DNA of 64,000 nucleotides from Algoriphagus oliviformis (GCF_017254915.1 NZ_JAFKCT010000002.1:62001-126000); one strand, 5' to 3'. Shown: positions 51,430 through 59,514, counted from the first letter of the stretch. Numbers and translations: made by a program. Notes: generated by a model not told the origin, from the letters alone.

Positions 51430-52646
51430 AGGCAGTATTGGAATATCTGATCGAAAGCATGCTGGCCAGCGGCCTGGTTTGGCTGGGGTATCGCTTGTTT
51501 TTGGAGAGGCTTACCTTCTTTTCCTGGAACCGGGCTTATCTCCTGTTGGGGATGCTGCTGGCCTTTTCCCTGCCACTGCTGTCCATTCCGCTCTCCTGGG
51601 CGAGGCCGACTGTTGTCCCGGCAATCCTTCCTTTTGCGGATTTTGGCCAGAATCAGGAATCGAGTACCCAAGCCTCTTCCGCATTGTTGGATTGGAGTGC
51701 GGGTGGATTGTTGCTTTCATGTTGGCTGGGGATCGCGCTGTTGCTGATTGCTAGGCTGGCGATCGGCGTTTTGATCCTTTGGAGAAAAATCCGACAGGCC
51801 GAGCGGGTACCAAAAGGAGGGCTGACCTTGGCATTCCACACCTCATTTAGCCCTTCTTCCTTTTTCGGGTACGTCCTGCTTCCCCAAGATGGTCTGTCAG
51901 GGGAAGCGTTAGAACAAATTTTGGCGCACGAGTCCAGCCATATCCGGCATTGGCATTCCCTTGACTTGTTGGTCTTGCAGATTGTGAAGGCACTTTTTTG
52001 GTTTAATCCCTTCCTGTATTTGTTGGAAAGGGCGCTGAAGGAGGTGCACGAGTTTCAGGCCGACGCCGAGGTGGTGAAGACTTTCGAGGCGATCCCATAC
52101 AGCCGATTGCTGGTGCAGTCGCTCTGGGCTTCGCAAGGCGATTTTATCCCGAGTTTCAATCAATTTCAAACCAAAAAAAGAATAGTCATGATGAACAAAA
52201 CAAAATCGAACGCAAAGGAAAGACTGAGGTTCCTGATGGGGATCCCCCTGGTCGTGGCGATGCTGGGCCTTTTTTCCTGCCAAATGGGCTCCAGCGATGA
52301 GGATTTGGTCGGTACTTGGACAGGTACGGACTTTGAGTTTGAGCAGACTCAGGGGCCCGATCTTCCGGGGGTAGTTGAAGGTGGCAAGAACCTCCATGTA
52401 GATGGCAAAATGGTGCTCAATGCCGACAAAACCTACGAGATCAGGGACTCCAGTCGTACCATCAATGGGAAGGGCGTTTGGGAACTTGACGGAAGTGTGC
52501 TGCGCACCACAGACGACAAGGGGAATGTGATAGAATATGAGGTGGTGAGCAGCAGCGCTACCAAACTGGTCACGAAACACCACGTTAGCCTTGAGACCCC
52601 CATGGGCGTCCTGGAAGGTACCATCGTACTGAGCTACGAGAAATAG
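51426..52646 (+). CDS. M56 (BlaR1-like) membrane metallopeptidase with a lipocalin-like C-terminal domain
   Basis: The 406-residue protein mirrors the first M56 protein: N-terminal helices (about 8-26, 36-58, 92-118), zinc site HESSH (His168, Glu169, His172), EVHEFQAD with the third ligand, and a final helix (269-284) ending FSC (Cys285). Its output domain differs: instead of TonB-C it has about 115 residues of beta strands (DLVGTWTGTDFEFEQ...ADKTYEIRDSSRTINGKGVWELDGSVL), the pattern of lipocalin-like DUF4488-type domains that bind small hydrophobic ligands. So it may sense a different signal from the first pair while using the same cytoplasmic logic. Confidence 0.9.
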   Translation: MKAVLEYLIESMLASGLVWLGYRLFLERLTFFSWNRAYLLLGMLLAFSLPLLSIPLSWARPTVVPAILPFADFGQNQESSTQASSALLDWSAGGLLLSCWLGIALLLIARLAIGVLILWRKIRQAERVPKGGLTLAFHTSFSPSSFFGYVLLPQDGLSGEALEQILAHESSHIRHWHSLDLLVLQIVKALFWFNPFLYLLERALKEVHEFQADAEVVKTFEAIPYSRLLVQSLWASQGDFIPSFNQFQTKKRIVMMNKTKSNAKERLRFLMGIPLVVAMLGLFSCQMGSSDEDLVGTWTGTDFEFEQTQGPDLPGVVEGGKNLHVDGKMVLNADKTYEIRDSSRTINGKGVWELDGSVLRTTDDKGNVIEYEVVSSSATKLVTKHHVSLETPMGVLEGTIVLSYEK

Positions 52647-52658
52647 CTTAAAAAATTT

Positions 52659-52691
52659 GCCAAAATCTACGATCTTGTCGTAGATTTTGGC
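52659..52691. promoter_or_regulatory. Perfect hairpin containing a third TACGA-N5-TCGTA site
   Basis: A perfect 14-bp stem (52659-52672 and 52678-52691) with a TCTTG loop contains TACGA at 52668-52672 and TCGTA at 52678-52682. It begins 12 bases after the M56 stop and precedes a separate strong terminator by 4 bases. It may act as an extra repressor-binding site, or as an RNA hairpin; it has no T-run of its own. Confidence 0.55.
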
Positions 52692-52695
52692 GATA

Positions 52696-52732
52696 GGAAA
52701 AGCCGCGGAACAGTCTGTTCCGCGGCTTTTCC
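52696..52732. terminator. Strong bidirectional terminator
   Basis: A perfect 17-bp stem (52696-52712 / 52716-52732) with a 3-base loop lies between two convergent genes. The A-run and T-run inside the stem ends allow function on both strands. Confidence 0.88.
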
Positions 52733-52759
52733 ATGTCTTCTATCTTAACTTAGAACCGG

Positions 52760-55303
52760 TCAATCCATGTTGTTTCCATGGAAAATCGCATTCAGAAACA
52801 GTTTGTTTGTGCCAAACCAAGTCCCACGGAAGTTTGGACTGTCGAAGAAATGCACCACCCGGCCTTGGCCGACCGGAGAGATCACCACCCCGGCGCTTTG
52901 CTTCAGCTTTTCCAAGTTCGCCTTCGAGATGTAGCCACCCAAGTGGGGATCCGCGGTGTATTTCACTGGCGTCAGGTATTTGTCGGCTGACGGCTTGATG
53001 AAAATGCTGGAGTTTCGGTACACCGGAAGCGTCTGGCGATGGTAGCCATAGGCGATGGGGTGGCTGAGGTCCAGCTGGGCGAGGTAGATGCTTCCGCCCA
53101 CTTCTTTGGCTCCCTCGAAGTCATTGCGAACGGCAAATGGAAGGGAGTTGGGGTCTTTGGATGCGTCAACCAGCTCCACGGGCAGCTCTTTGCTGATGCC
53201 TTTTTGGCTGAGCCAGAGCGAGGCGTTTTTCATGGAAATGACCGTACCTCCGCGGCTGATCCAGTCCTTCAGGTGGTTGGTTTGTCCTTCGGAAAGGGAG
53301 TTGTATCCCCCGGAAGGCAGGATAAGGGTGTTGAAGTCAAAGAGGTTTGCTCGGCCCAGCTGCTCCATGTTGATCTTGGTGATGGGCATGCCCAGGTGCT
53401 GGTCGAGCAGGTTCCAGATTTCTCCCGCTTCGTAGGAGTTGATTCCGGTGCCCACGACCATGAGGATCTTGGGTTGCTGGATGGCGGAGACTGAGTTGGA
53501 GCCGAGGTCGATCCCGCTGAGGTTGAGTCCGGTGGTGACGGCGTACACCTTCTGGCTGTTTTTTGCCGCCAATTCTTTGATCTTGGCGCTGACTTCATCG
53601 GCTTTGAGCTTTTGGAAGCCCATGGGGATCATGAGCGTTCCTGCTGAAAAGTCCACCTTGCCGTCTTGGGTTTGGGAGGAAAAGGCCCCATGGACAGCTT
53701 CCACGTGGATGCCCGCTTTTTGGAGGTCGTAGAGCATTTTTGGCGCGTAGTAGTCTGACCAGTCGATGAGGTAGGCGTAGGCTTTTCCCTCGGGAAAAGA
53801 AAAACTTTGGCTCGACAGCTCGGTGACTTCCGTTCCTGCTTTTGCGCCAGCGGCAGCTGAAAAAGGCATCCCATAGGCGGCGGCCATGGTCCAGGCGGAA
53901 GCGTCATAAAAGACCGAATCGGCAAAGTCCTTCACATACTCAAACATGGTGCGTACCATACGGTATTGCGTCTGGTTGGTCGGGACGACCCAGGACTTGC
54001 CTTTCTTGAAAGACTGCCCACCAGCACTCAGGTCTGTGCTGTTTTCATAGACTTTGATCTTGTGGTCGAGGAGGAATTGGACAAAAAGCCGGTTTCTGCT
54101 TTCGTCGTATTCGTCGCCGAAGACATAGCTTTTCGCCGCGTCTTTGGCTCCCTCGGCTTTTGCGCTTTGGAAAAACTCCCGCAGGTACTCGTGCATGTAT
54201 TCGCGGTTGTCCACGGCAGCTTCCATCGTGGCGAGGGAGTTGACGACGTGGTTTCGGATGGTGAAGGCAAAGGTGATGTCTCCCCGCTGGCTGCTCTGCA
54301 CGTGGCCGCGGGAGCTGGCGGTTTCAAACACCAGCCCCAGCCCTCCATGGATGTCTGGATAGGTGGAGCCATAGCCCGGATAGCTGTTGTCAAAGACCTC
54401 TTTGGTCCAATACAGCGCACCGATCTCGTCCATGTATTTTGCAAAATAGGTGGCAAATCTCGGGTTGATGTCGTCGTAGTTTTTGCGCGGAACGACGGGG
54501 TTTTCCGAGCCATAGGGCTTCGTGGGTTCGAAGAAATAGGTGCTGTTGGTGCCCATTTCATGGAAGTCCGTTGTGACGTTGGGATACCACTGGTGGTACC
54601 ACTCGACCTTGGCGCGGGACTCAGGATGGGCGAGGGGCAGCCAGTCCCGGTTGAGGTCAAACCAGTAGTGGTTTGTCCGCCCGCCTGGCCAGGCTTCGTT
54701 GTGCTCCCGGTCTAGCGGGTCGGCCACAGGGGGAAAGCCCTTGTTGGAATTGGCCCAAAGGCTGTGGCGGTCGCGCCCATCAGGGTTCAGGGTGGGGTCG
54801 ATGTGGATGACCGCGTTTTCACGGATGTTTTTGGCGAGGTCGGACTGCGCGGCGAGCAGCCAGTAGGCGGTCAGCATGGCTGCTTCGGCCGAGGATGGCT
54901 CGTTGCCGTGGACTCCGTAGCCCAAATGGATGATCGACGGCATGGAGCTGAGGTCGGGCTTGGCCTGACTGGGGTCTGCCAGCTGGATTTGCTTCAGGCG
55001 GATTGCCTCCAGATTTCCCATATTGGCCGCAGAGGCCAGGGTGAGGATGACTTTTGGCCTATGCTCATGGGTATGGCCGATGGTCTGGAGCTGGGCCATA
55101 TCGGTCACTTCGTCCAGCTTTTCGAAGTATTTGACAATGAGGTCGTAGCGGGTATGCCAATCCCCGATTTCGTAGCCCAAGAAGTCGGAGGGTGAGGGGA
55201 TGGCGGGGTCGAATTTTTCCCCCGGAAAGTAATACTCCTCCTGAGCCAGCGCCGCAGGAGTGATCAAAAAGGCCAAAATCAGCCAGAGTAAAGGTTTATT
55301 CAT
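52760..55303 (-). CDS. Secreted M14 family zinc carboxypeptidase
   Basis: The 847-residue protein starts at the ATG at 55303 with a signal peptide (1-20). The M14 site is visible: His132 and Glu135 in GVHGNEPS, the third ligand in DFHEMGTN, and the catalytic Glu in FETASS near residue 330. The long C-terminal half (about 430-847) contains a class-I-glutaminase-like alpha/beta domain (LPSGGYNSLSEGQ, DWISRGGTVI). This M14-plus-extra-domain form is common in Bacteroidota and probably degrades peptides outside the cytoplasm. It is flanked by a strong terminator at its end. Confidence 0.9.
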   Translation of the reverse strand: MNKPLLWLILAFLITPAALAQEEYYFPGEKFDPAIPSPSDFLGYEIGDWHTRYDLIVKYFEKLDEVTDMAQLQTIGHTHEHRPKVILTLASAANMGNLEAIRLKQIQLADPSQAKPDLSSMPSIIHLGYGVHGNEPSSAEAAMLTAYWLLAAQSDLAKNIRENAVIHIDPTLNPDGRDRHSLWANSNKGFPPVADPLDREHNEAWPGGRTNHYWFDLNRDWLPLAHPESRAKVEWYHQWYPNVTTDFHEMGTNSTYFFEPTKPYGSENPVVPRKNYDDINPRFATYFAKYMDEIGALYWTKEVFDNSYPGYGSTYPDIHGGLGLVFETASSRGHVQSSQRGDITFAFTIRNHVVNSLATMEAAVDNREYMHEYLREFFQSAKAEGAKDAAKSYVFGDEYDESRNRLFVQFLLDHKIKVYENSTDLSAGGQSFKKGKSWVVPTNQTQYRMVRTMFEYVKDFADSVFYDASAWTMAAAYGMPFSAAAGAKAGTEVTELSSQSFSFPEGKAYAYLIDWSDYYAPKMLYDLQKAGIHVEAVHGAFSSQTQDGKVDFSAGTLMIPMGFQKLKADEVSAKIKELAAKNSQKVYAVTTGLNLSGIDLGSNSVSAIQQPKILMVVGTGINSYEAGEIWNLLDQHLGMPITKINMEQLGRANLFDFNTLILPSGGYNSLSEGQTNHLKDWISRGGTVISMKNASLWLSQKGISKELPVELVDASKDPNSLPFAVRNDFEGAKEVGGSIYLAQLDLSHPIAYGYHRQTLPVYRNSSIFIKPSADKYLTPVKYTADPHLGGYISKANLEKLKQSAGVVISPVGQGRVVHFFDSPNFRGTWFGTNKLFLNAIFHGNNMD

Positions 55304-55436
55304 GGTGGTCAATTTTCGATTAAAGTAAAAAAGGAAAGGCGCAATTCCCGCAAAAATCCATCAGCGGCTTTCCGATTCACGGCATTTTTCCAGTAATTTA
55401 TCGGGTTAACAAACATCTCCTAAAATAATCTATTGT

Positions 55437-56204
55437 ATGAAGAAGCAAGTATTTGCCCTGTCGCTGTTGGCAGTCGGCCTTAGCCTCAGTTCCTTGTCCC
55501 TGGCCCAAGAGCAGACTCCCCCCAAACTTCCGCCCCAAGCTACCGAGTTTTATACGCCTGTGCCTCCCAAGGTGACTCCGGGAGCCAACAATACCGCCCC
55601 GCCTTCGGATGCCATCGTGCTTTTTGACGGCAGCAGCCTCAATGGCTTTGTGAGCGCCAAGGAAGGAAATGGCCCGGCTGAGTGGACCATTGAAAACGGC
55701 GAGCTGGTCGTGGCGAGAGGCAAGGGGGATATCCAGTCCAAACTGGGTTTTGGAGACGCGCAGTACCATGTGGAATGGTCCGCGCCTACCGAGATCGTGG
55801 GCGAAGGACAGGGCCGTGGCAACTCCGGATTTTTCCTGATGGGAATGTACGAGGTGCAGGTGCTGGACAGCTACGAAAGCAAGACCTACACCAACGGTCA
55901 GGCAGGCTCTATCTACAAGCAACATCCGCCGCTCGTGAATCCGCTTCGCGCGCCAGGTGAGTGGAACTACTACGACATCATCTTCAAGGCGCCCCGCTTT
56001 GACAAAAACGGCATGGTGACCTCCCCGGCCACAGTGACGCTCCTGATCAACGGCGTGCTGGTGCAAAACAACGTGATCCTCAAAGGTCCAACCGAATACA
56101 TCGGCATCCCCAACTACAAGGCCCACGCCGAGGAACTGCCCATCAAGCTCCAAGACCACGGCAACCCGGTCAGATTTCGGAATATCTGGGTAAGACCGCT
56201 ATAA
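55437..56204 (+). CDS. DUF1080 (3-keto-disaccharide hydrolase family) secreted protein
   Basis: The 255-residue protein has a signal peptide (1-23) and the DUF1080 pattern: IVLFDGSSLNGF, ENGELVVARGKGDIQSKLGFGDAQYHVEW, GNSGFFLMGMYEVQVLDSY, and a final RFRNIWVR. Pfam names this concanavalin-fold family 3-keto-disaccharide hydrolase. Together with the Gfo/Idh/MocA oxidoreductase that follows and a second DUF1080 gene at 58.7 kb, it could act on oxidised (3-keto) sugars in the periplasm. The substrate is not known. Confidence 0.88.
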   Translation: MKKQVFALSLLAVGLSLSSLSLAQEQTPPKLPPQATEFYTPVPPKVTPGANNTAPPSDAIVLFDGSSLNGFVSAKEGNGPAEWTIENGELVVARGKGDIQSKLGFGDAQYHVEWSAPTEIVGEGQGRGNSGFFLMGMYEVQVLDSYESKTYTNGQAGSIYKQHPPLVNPLRAPGEWNYYDIIFKAPRFDKNGMVTSPATVTLLINGVLVQNNVILKGPTEYIGIPNYKAHAEELPIKLQDHGNPVRFRNIWVRPL

Positions 56205-56216
56205 TTTATGATTTGG

Positions 56217-56361
56217 GATTTTTGATTTACGACCTCAAACACTTAGTCTCAGCTTTTTTCTCCAGTTTAAACGGATTGTCAGGTTTGAAACTTAAAGAGC
56301 TATGACTTGGTGTTTGTGGTAATCTACAACGAATGACGTCGTAAATCGTAAATCAAAAATC
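56217..56361. repeat. 145-bp segment with perfect 16-bp inverted ends
   Basis: GATTTTTGATTTACGA (56217-56232) and its exact complement (56346-56361) bound an AT-rich segment without coding capacity. Unlike the elements at 40.4 and 59.5 kb I see no target-site duplication, and similar words recur nearby (57823-57841), so it may be a composite of common intergenic words rather than a transposed unit. Confidence 0.6.
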
Positions 56362-56407
56362 TTACATTTCCGATATTTTTCTCAACAACCCAAAAACCTA
56401 TCCCCCA

Positions 56408-57748
56408 ATGTCTTCACGAAGAAAATTCCTCCAAAATACCATGCTGTTGGGAGCGGGGCTGAGCATGCCCTCGGTCCTCACGGCGGCGGATTTCGGGACT
56501 TTTACCCGGAAAATCAAGGCCTCCGACCAGATCAACTATGGCCTGATCGGCGCCAAAGGAATGGGCTGGTCCAATATGAACGCGCACCTCAAGATTCCCA
56601 ATGCCAACTGCGTGGCCATCGCGGACATCGACCAGTCTGTGCTCGACCAGCGTACCGAAGATGTCTTCAAGCTGCGCGGCACACGCCCCAAGCAGTACAA
56701 AGACTACCGCAAGCTGCTCGAAGACAAGGATATCGACGTGGTGATCATCGGTACGCCGGATCACTGGCACTGTCTGAACATGGTAGATGCCGTCTCTGCG
56801 GGCAAGCATGTCTATGTGGAGAAGCCCATCGCCAATACCATCGAGGAATGCCAGCTCATGGTCAAGGCCCAAGAGCGCTATGGCAAAGTGGTGCAGGTAG
56901 GGCAGTGGCAGCGCTCGGGTTCGCAGTATGACGAAGCCATCCAGTACGTCAAGTCGGGCAAACTCGGCCAGATCCGTCTCGTCAAGTGCTGGGCCTACCA
57001 GGGCTGGATGAAGCCCGTGCCCGTACTTCCTGACGCGACGGTGCCTGCCGGCGTGGACTACGACATGTGGCTGGGCCCGGCGCCGAAGCGGCCTTTCAAT
57101 CCCAACCGTTTCCACTTCAACTTCCGCTGGTTTTGGGACTATGCGGGCGGGCTGATGACCGACTGGGGCGTGCATGAGATCGACATTGCGCTCTATGCCA
57201 TGGGCGTAAGTGCTCCCAAGTCGGTGATGGCTTCGGGAGGCAAGTTTGCTTATCCCAATGACGCCTCCGAGACTCCCGACACCTTGCAGACCGTGTACGA
57301 GTATGACGGGTTCAACATGCTGTGGGAGCACGCGACCGGCATCGATGGCGGCAACTACGGCACGACCGAGGGCATTGCCTTTATCGGTAACAATGCGACT
57401 TTGGTCGTCAACCGTGGAGGCTGGAAGGTCATCCCGGAGACCCAAACCGTGGATGGCAAAAAGGAAAACAAAGTCGAGGAAGTGCCCCACACCAAACCCC
57501 AAGGGAATGCGCTGGACCTTCATGCGGTGAACTTTGTGGAGGCGGTGACGGCCAACGATCCCTCCAAGCTCAAGTGCGCCATCCAGACCGGTTCGGTGGC
57601 AGCGATCAACGCCCAGATGGGCAACATCGCCTACAAGACCGGCAAGAAAGTGTATTGGGATGCGGGCAAAAACCAGTTTACCGACTCGGAAGCCAACCAG
57701 CTGATCAAGGCGCACTACCACAATGGCTGGAACCTGCCCAAAGTATAA
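56408..57748 (+). CDS. Gfo/Idh/MocA family oxidoreductase with Tat signal
   Basis: The 446-residue protein begins with a twin-arginine signal (SSRRKFLQNTMLLGAGLSMPS), so it is exported folded, probably with its NAD(P) cofactor. A Rossmann fold follows (YGLIGAKGMGWSNM, near residues 44-57), then CVAIADID, VVIIGTPDHWHCLNMVDAVSAGKHVYVEKPIA (the EKP motif) and a C-terminal substrate domain with FWDYAGGLMTDWGVHEIDIAL. Such enzymes oxidise or reduce sugars, often at C3. The neighbours are DUF1080 proteins, suggesting a joint 3-keto-sugar pathway. Confidence 0.93.
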   Translation: MSSRRKFLQNTMLLGAGLSMPSVLTAADFGTFTRKIKASDQINYGLIGAKGMGWSNMNAHLKIPNANCVAIADIDQSVLDQRTEDVFKLRGTRPKQYKDYRKLLEDKDIDVVIIGTPDHWHCLNMVDAVSAGKHVYVEKPIANTIEECQLMVKAQERYGKVVQVGQWQRSGSQYDEAIQYVKSGKLGQIRLVKCWAYQGWMKPVPVLPDATVPAGVDYDMWLGPAPKRPFNPNRFHFNFRWFWDYAGGLMTDWGVHEIDIALYAMGVSAPKSVMASGGKFAYPNDASETPDTLQTVYEYDGFNMLWEHATGIDGGNYGTTEGIAFIGNNATLVVNRGGWKVIPETQTVDGKKENKVEEVPHTKPQGNALDLHAVNFVEAVTANDPSKLKCAIQTGSVAAINAQMGNIAYKTGKKVYWDAGKNQFTDSEANQLIKAHYHNGWNLPKV

Positions 57749-57804
57749 CGTCATTGCGAGAAAAGCCCCTCGACGATAGGAGAGGGGATTTGCGAAGCAA
57801 TCTC
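57749..57804. repeat. Intergenic palindromic repeat (GTCATTGCGAG ... GCGAAGCAATCTC)
   Basis: ATTGC and GCAAT ends enclose an inner CCCCTC / GAGGGG stem just after the oxidoreductase stop. The outer words are a familiar type of dispersed repeat in several bacterial groups; only one copy is in the window. It may serve as a transcript end. Confidence 0.5.
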
Positions 57805-57881
57805 ATTTGTATTTATGAGTTTTGATTTGAGATTTACGAGCCCTCCAGAGAGATTTGGAGGGTTTTCTTTTAGTTTGGACT

Positions 57882-58412
57882 ATGGATGAAGTGAGGTTTC
57901 CGCTATTTATAGAAAAGAAGGGCGGAATGCGAGTGTCGAGAAGTGTTTGGCTCTTTGGTCTTCTTATGGGAAGCTTACTGGCCTTATAGGCGAATCAAAA
58001 ATATTTCAATTTAGACTGGATTGAATCCATCTTCTATCCAGTCGTATGGCTAGCCTTTTTGACATGGGTTTTTTTTATTTTTTATTCCCAAAACGAAATG
58101 GAGAAACTAACGGGTGATTTTAGCGGGCTGTTGATTTTTCGAAAAAGATCTATAAAGGTTGTTGATGATGAAATCGATCTGGATGAAATACAAAAGATGG
58201 AATTCAATGCTTCAGACTTTGACGGGAAAAAATGGATGAATTTTAGATCTCCTGATCCAAAATTGTCCAACGGGATAAACAATCGCGCTTCCTTAGTGAC
58301 TAAGAAAGGAGTGAGGCTCGATTTCAATTTCCAACAAGCCTATGAGGACGAATTTCATCTGAAAATGAGAAATCTGTTGATTTCCTACCACTTAGCCGAC
58401 AAGATCTCATGA
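57882..58412 (+). pseudogene. Small membrane-protein gene interrupted by one in-frame TAG
   Basis: From the ATG at 57882 the frame codes 35 residues (first membrane segment about 21-35), hits TAG at 57987-57989, and continues in the same frame without another stop to TGA at 58412 (140 more codons). The second part has a membrane segment (SIFYPVVWLAFLTWVFFIFY) and a soluble domain of about 100 residues. Two helices and a cytosolic domain would form one protein if the TAG were a sense codon. The alternative is that only the part from ATG 58059 (117 residues) is translated. The stretch is AT-rich and I do not recognise the family. Confidence 0.55.
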
Positions 58413-58498
58413 TCCAATACATCGGGATCTCGGATAGCTACGAGCGTATCCAAGAGTTTAAGAAGGAGCTGGAAGTTCGAAGACAGGCTCAGATATAA
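58409..58498 (+). CDS. Possible 29-residue ORF overlapping the broken membrane-protein gene
   Basis: An ATG overlaps the previous stop (ATGA), and 29 codons follow to TAA. The charged sequence (SDSYERIQEFKKELEVRRQ) looks helical. The overlap is a typical sign of translational coupling, but length and context give no proof of expression. Confidence 0.2.
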   Translation: MIQYIGISDSYERIQEFKKELEVRRQAQI

Positions 58499-58540
58499 GG
58501 CTTTTTTGGTTGTAGTTCTCAACGGACCCACCCACGGTTA

Positions 58541-58682
58541 CTGAAGGGTTTGACCCTTTCAGGGTCTTTAGTGTTCGTAGTCAATTTCGGATGAACGACC
58601 ACGGAGTGGTCAAACCCTCAATAGCCTTGGGCTTAAGCCCAAGGAAATGAGGTCGGTTTCCGTCCCGCAAGCCCAAAGGGCT
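58541..58682. repeat. REP-like block of four palindromes
   Basis: In order: CTGAAGGGT / ACCCTTTCAG (58541-58562, one bulge), GACCAC-GGA-GTGGTC (58597-58611), the perfect 20-base palindrome CCTTGGGCTTAAGCCCAAGG (58625-58644), and AGCCC-AAA-GGGCT (58670-58682). The block lies just past the end of the second DUF1080 gene. It resembles REP clusters that Bacteroidota carry in intergenic space. The motif AAGGGTTT also occurs in the palindrome at 28.9 kb. Confidence 0.68.
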
Positions 58683-58724
58683 GGAACCATGGCAGCTGGG
58701 ATGGTCAGATTTGGGATATCTCCC

Positions 58725-59474
58725 CTACTTCACTGCCTTGATCCAAACATTCCTGTACAGTACATCATGTCCCTCGGCTTGGAGCTTGAGGCCCCCAGGC
58801 GTGTCCGTGATGCCCTTTCCGCCATCGTTTCCCCCGTCTATCCCAGAGTTTGGTCCGCCCCAGACTTGCTGGATTTCCACATTGTCATGGATTTTTACCC
58901 CGTTGAAAAATACCGTCACACGAGCCTTTTCGGTCAGCTGGCCATCGACAAAGCGGGCAGCTCTAAACTGGATGTCGTAGGCATTCCACTTGCCAATGCC
59001 GCGGTATTCCTCGGAGGTAGGCAGGTGTTCGTTGATCACAGCGGCCATGCCGTGGGTGCCGTAGTCTCCGTCCAGTACCTGGATTTCGTAGCGGTTTTGG
59101 AGGTACACGCCGCTATTTCCGCCTTCCTTTTGTATCAAAAACTCCACGTGCGCCTCAAAGTCCCTGAACTCGTCCTTGGTCACGATGTCCGCTGAGCCGT
59201 ACTTTCCGCCCGCGGCGGCTGGATCGTTGCTGCTGATGGCCGTGCCACCGTCCACCGGGTCGGAGACTTCCGGCCACTTGATCGGCATCTCGGCGCTGAA
59301 GCGTGGGCCTTCCCAATACTTCCAGTTTTTATGCAGGGATTTGGCGGTGCCGTCGAGGTATACTTTGGCTCCTTTGGGGGCTTTGGTACCCAGGTAGTCG
59401 GTGCTTTGGGCCAAAGCAGCCGTGGAGGCAAGGAGCAGGGCGGCCAGTGGGTAGGCAAAAAACTTCAGTTTCAT
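58725..59474 (-). CDS. DUF1080 (3-keto-disaccharide hydrolase family) secreted protein, second copy
   Basis: The 249-residue protein has a signal peptide (1-22, ending LAQ) and a DUF1080 fold: VYLDGTAKSLHKNW, EFRDFEAHVEFLIQKEGGNSGVYLQNRYEIQVLDGDYGTHGMAAV, WNAYDIQFRAARF, VFFNGVKIHDNVEIQQVWGGPNSG and a final YRNVWIKAVK. It points toward the first DUF1080 gene and the oxidoreductase from the opposite strand. A mobile element inserted 31 bases upstream of its start codon has probably changed its promoter. Confidence 0.88.
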   Translation of the reverse strand: MKLKFFAYPLAALLLASTAALAQSTDYLGTKAPKGAKVYLDGTAKSLHKNWKYWEGPRFSAEMPIKWPEVSDPVDGGTAISSNDPAAAGGKYGSADIVTKDEFRDFEAHVEFLIQKEGGNSGVYLQNRYEIQVLDGDYGTHGMAAVINEHLPTSEEYRGIGKWNAYDIQFRAARFVDGQLTEKARVTVFFNGVKIHDNVEIQQVWGGPNSGIDGGNDGGKGITDTPGGLKLQAEGHDVLYRNVWIKAVK

Positions 59475-59514
59475 AGGTTAGGGGTATTGTTTGTAGGTTT
59501 CGGTGAAATTCAAA

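Noticed and set aside
48058..52646. Beta-lactam resistance system (BlaR1-BlaI-BlaZ)
   Set aside because: The M56 proteins lack a penicillin-binding sensor domain and no beta-lactamase gene lies nearby. The output domains are TonB-C and lipocalin-like.
56414..57754. 446-codon open frame on the minus strand opposite the Gfo/Idh/MocA gene
   Set aside because: The plus-strand protein has a Tat signal, Rossmann motif and EKP motif; the antisense frame has no recognisable motif.
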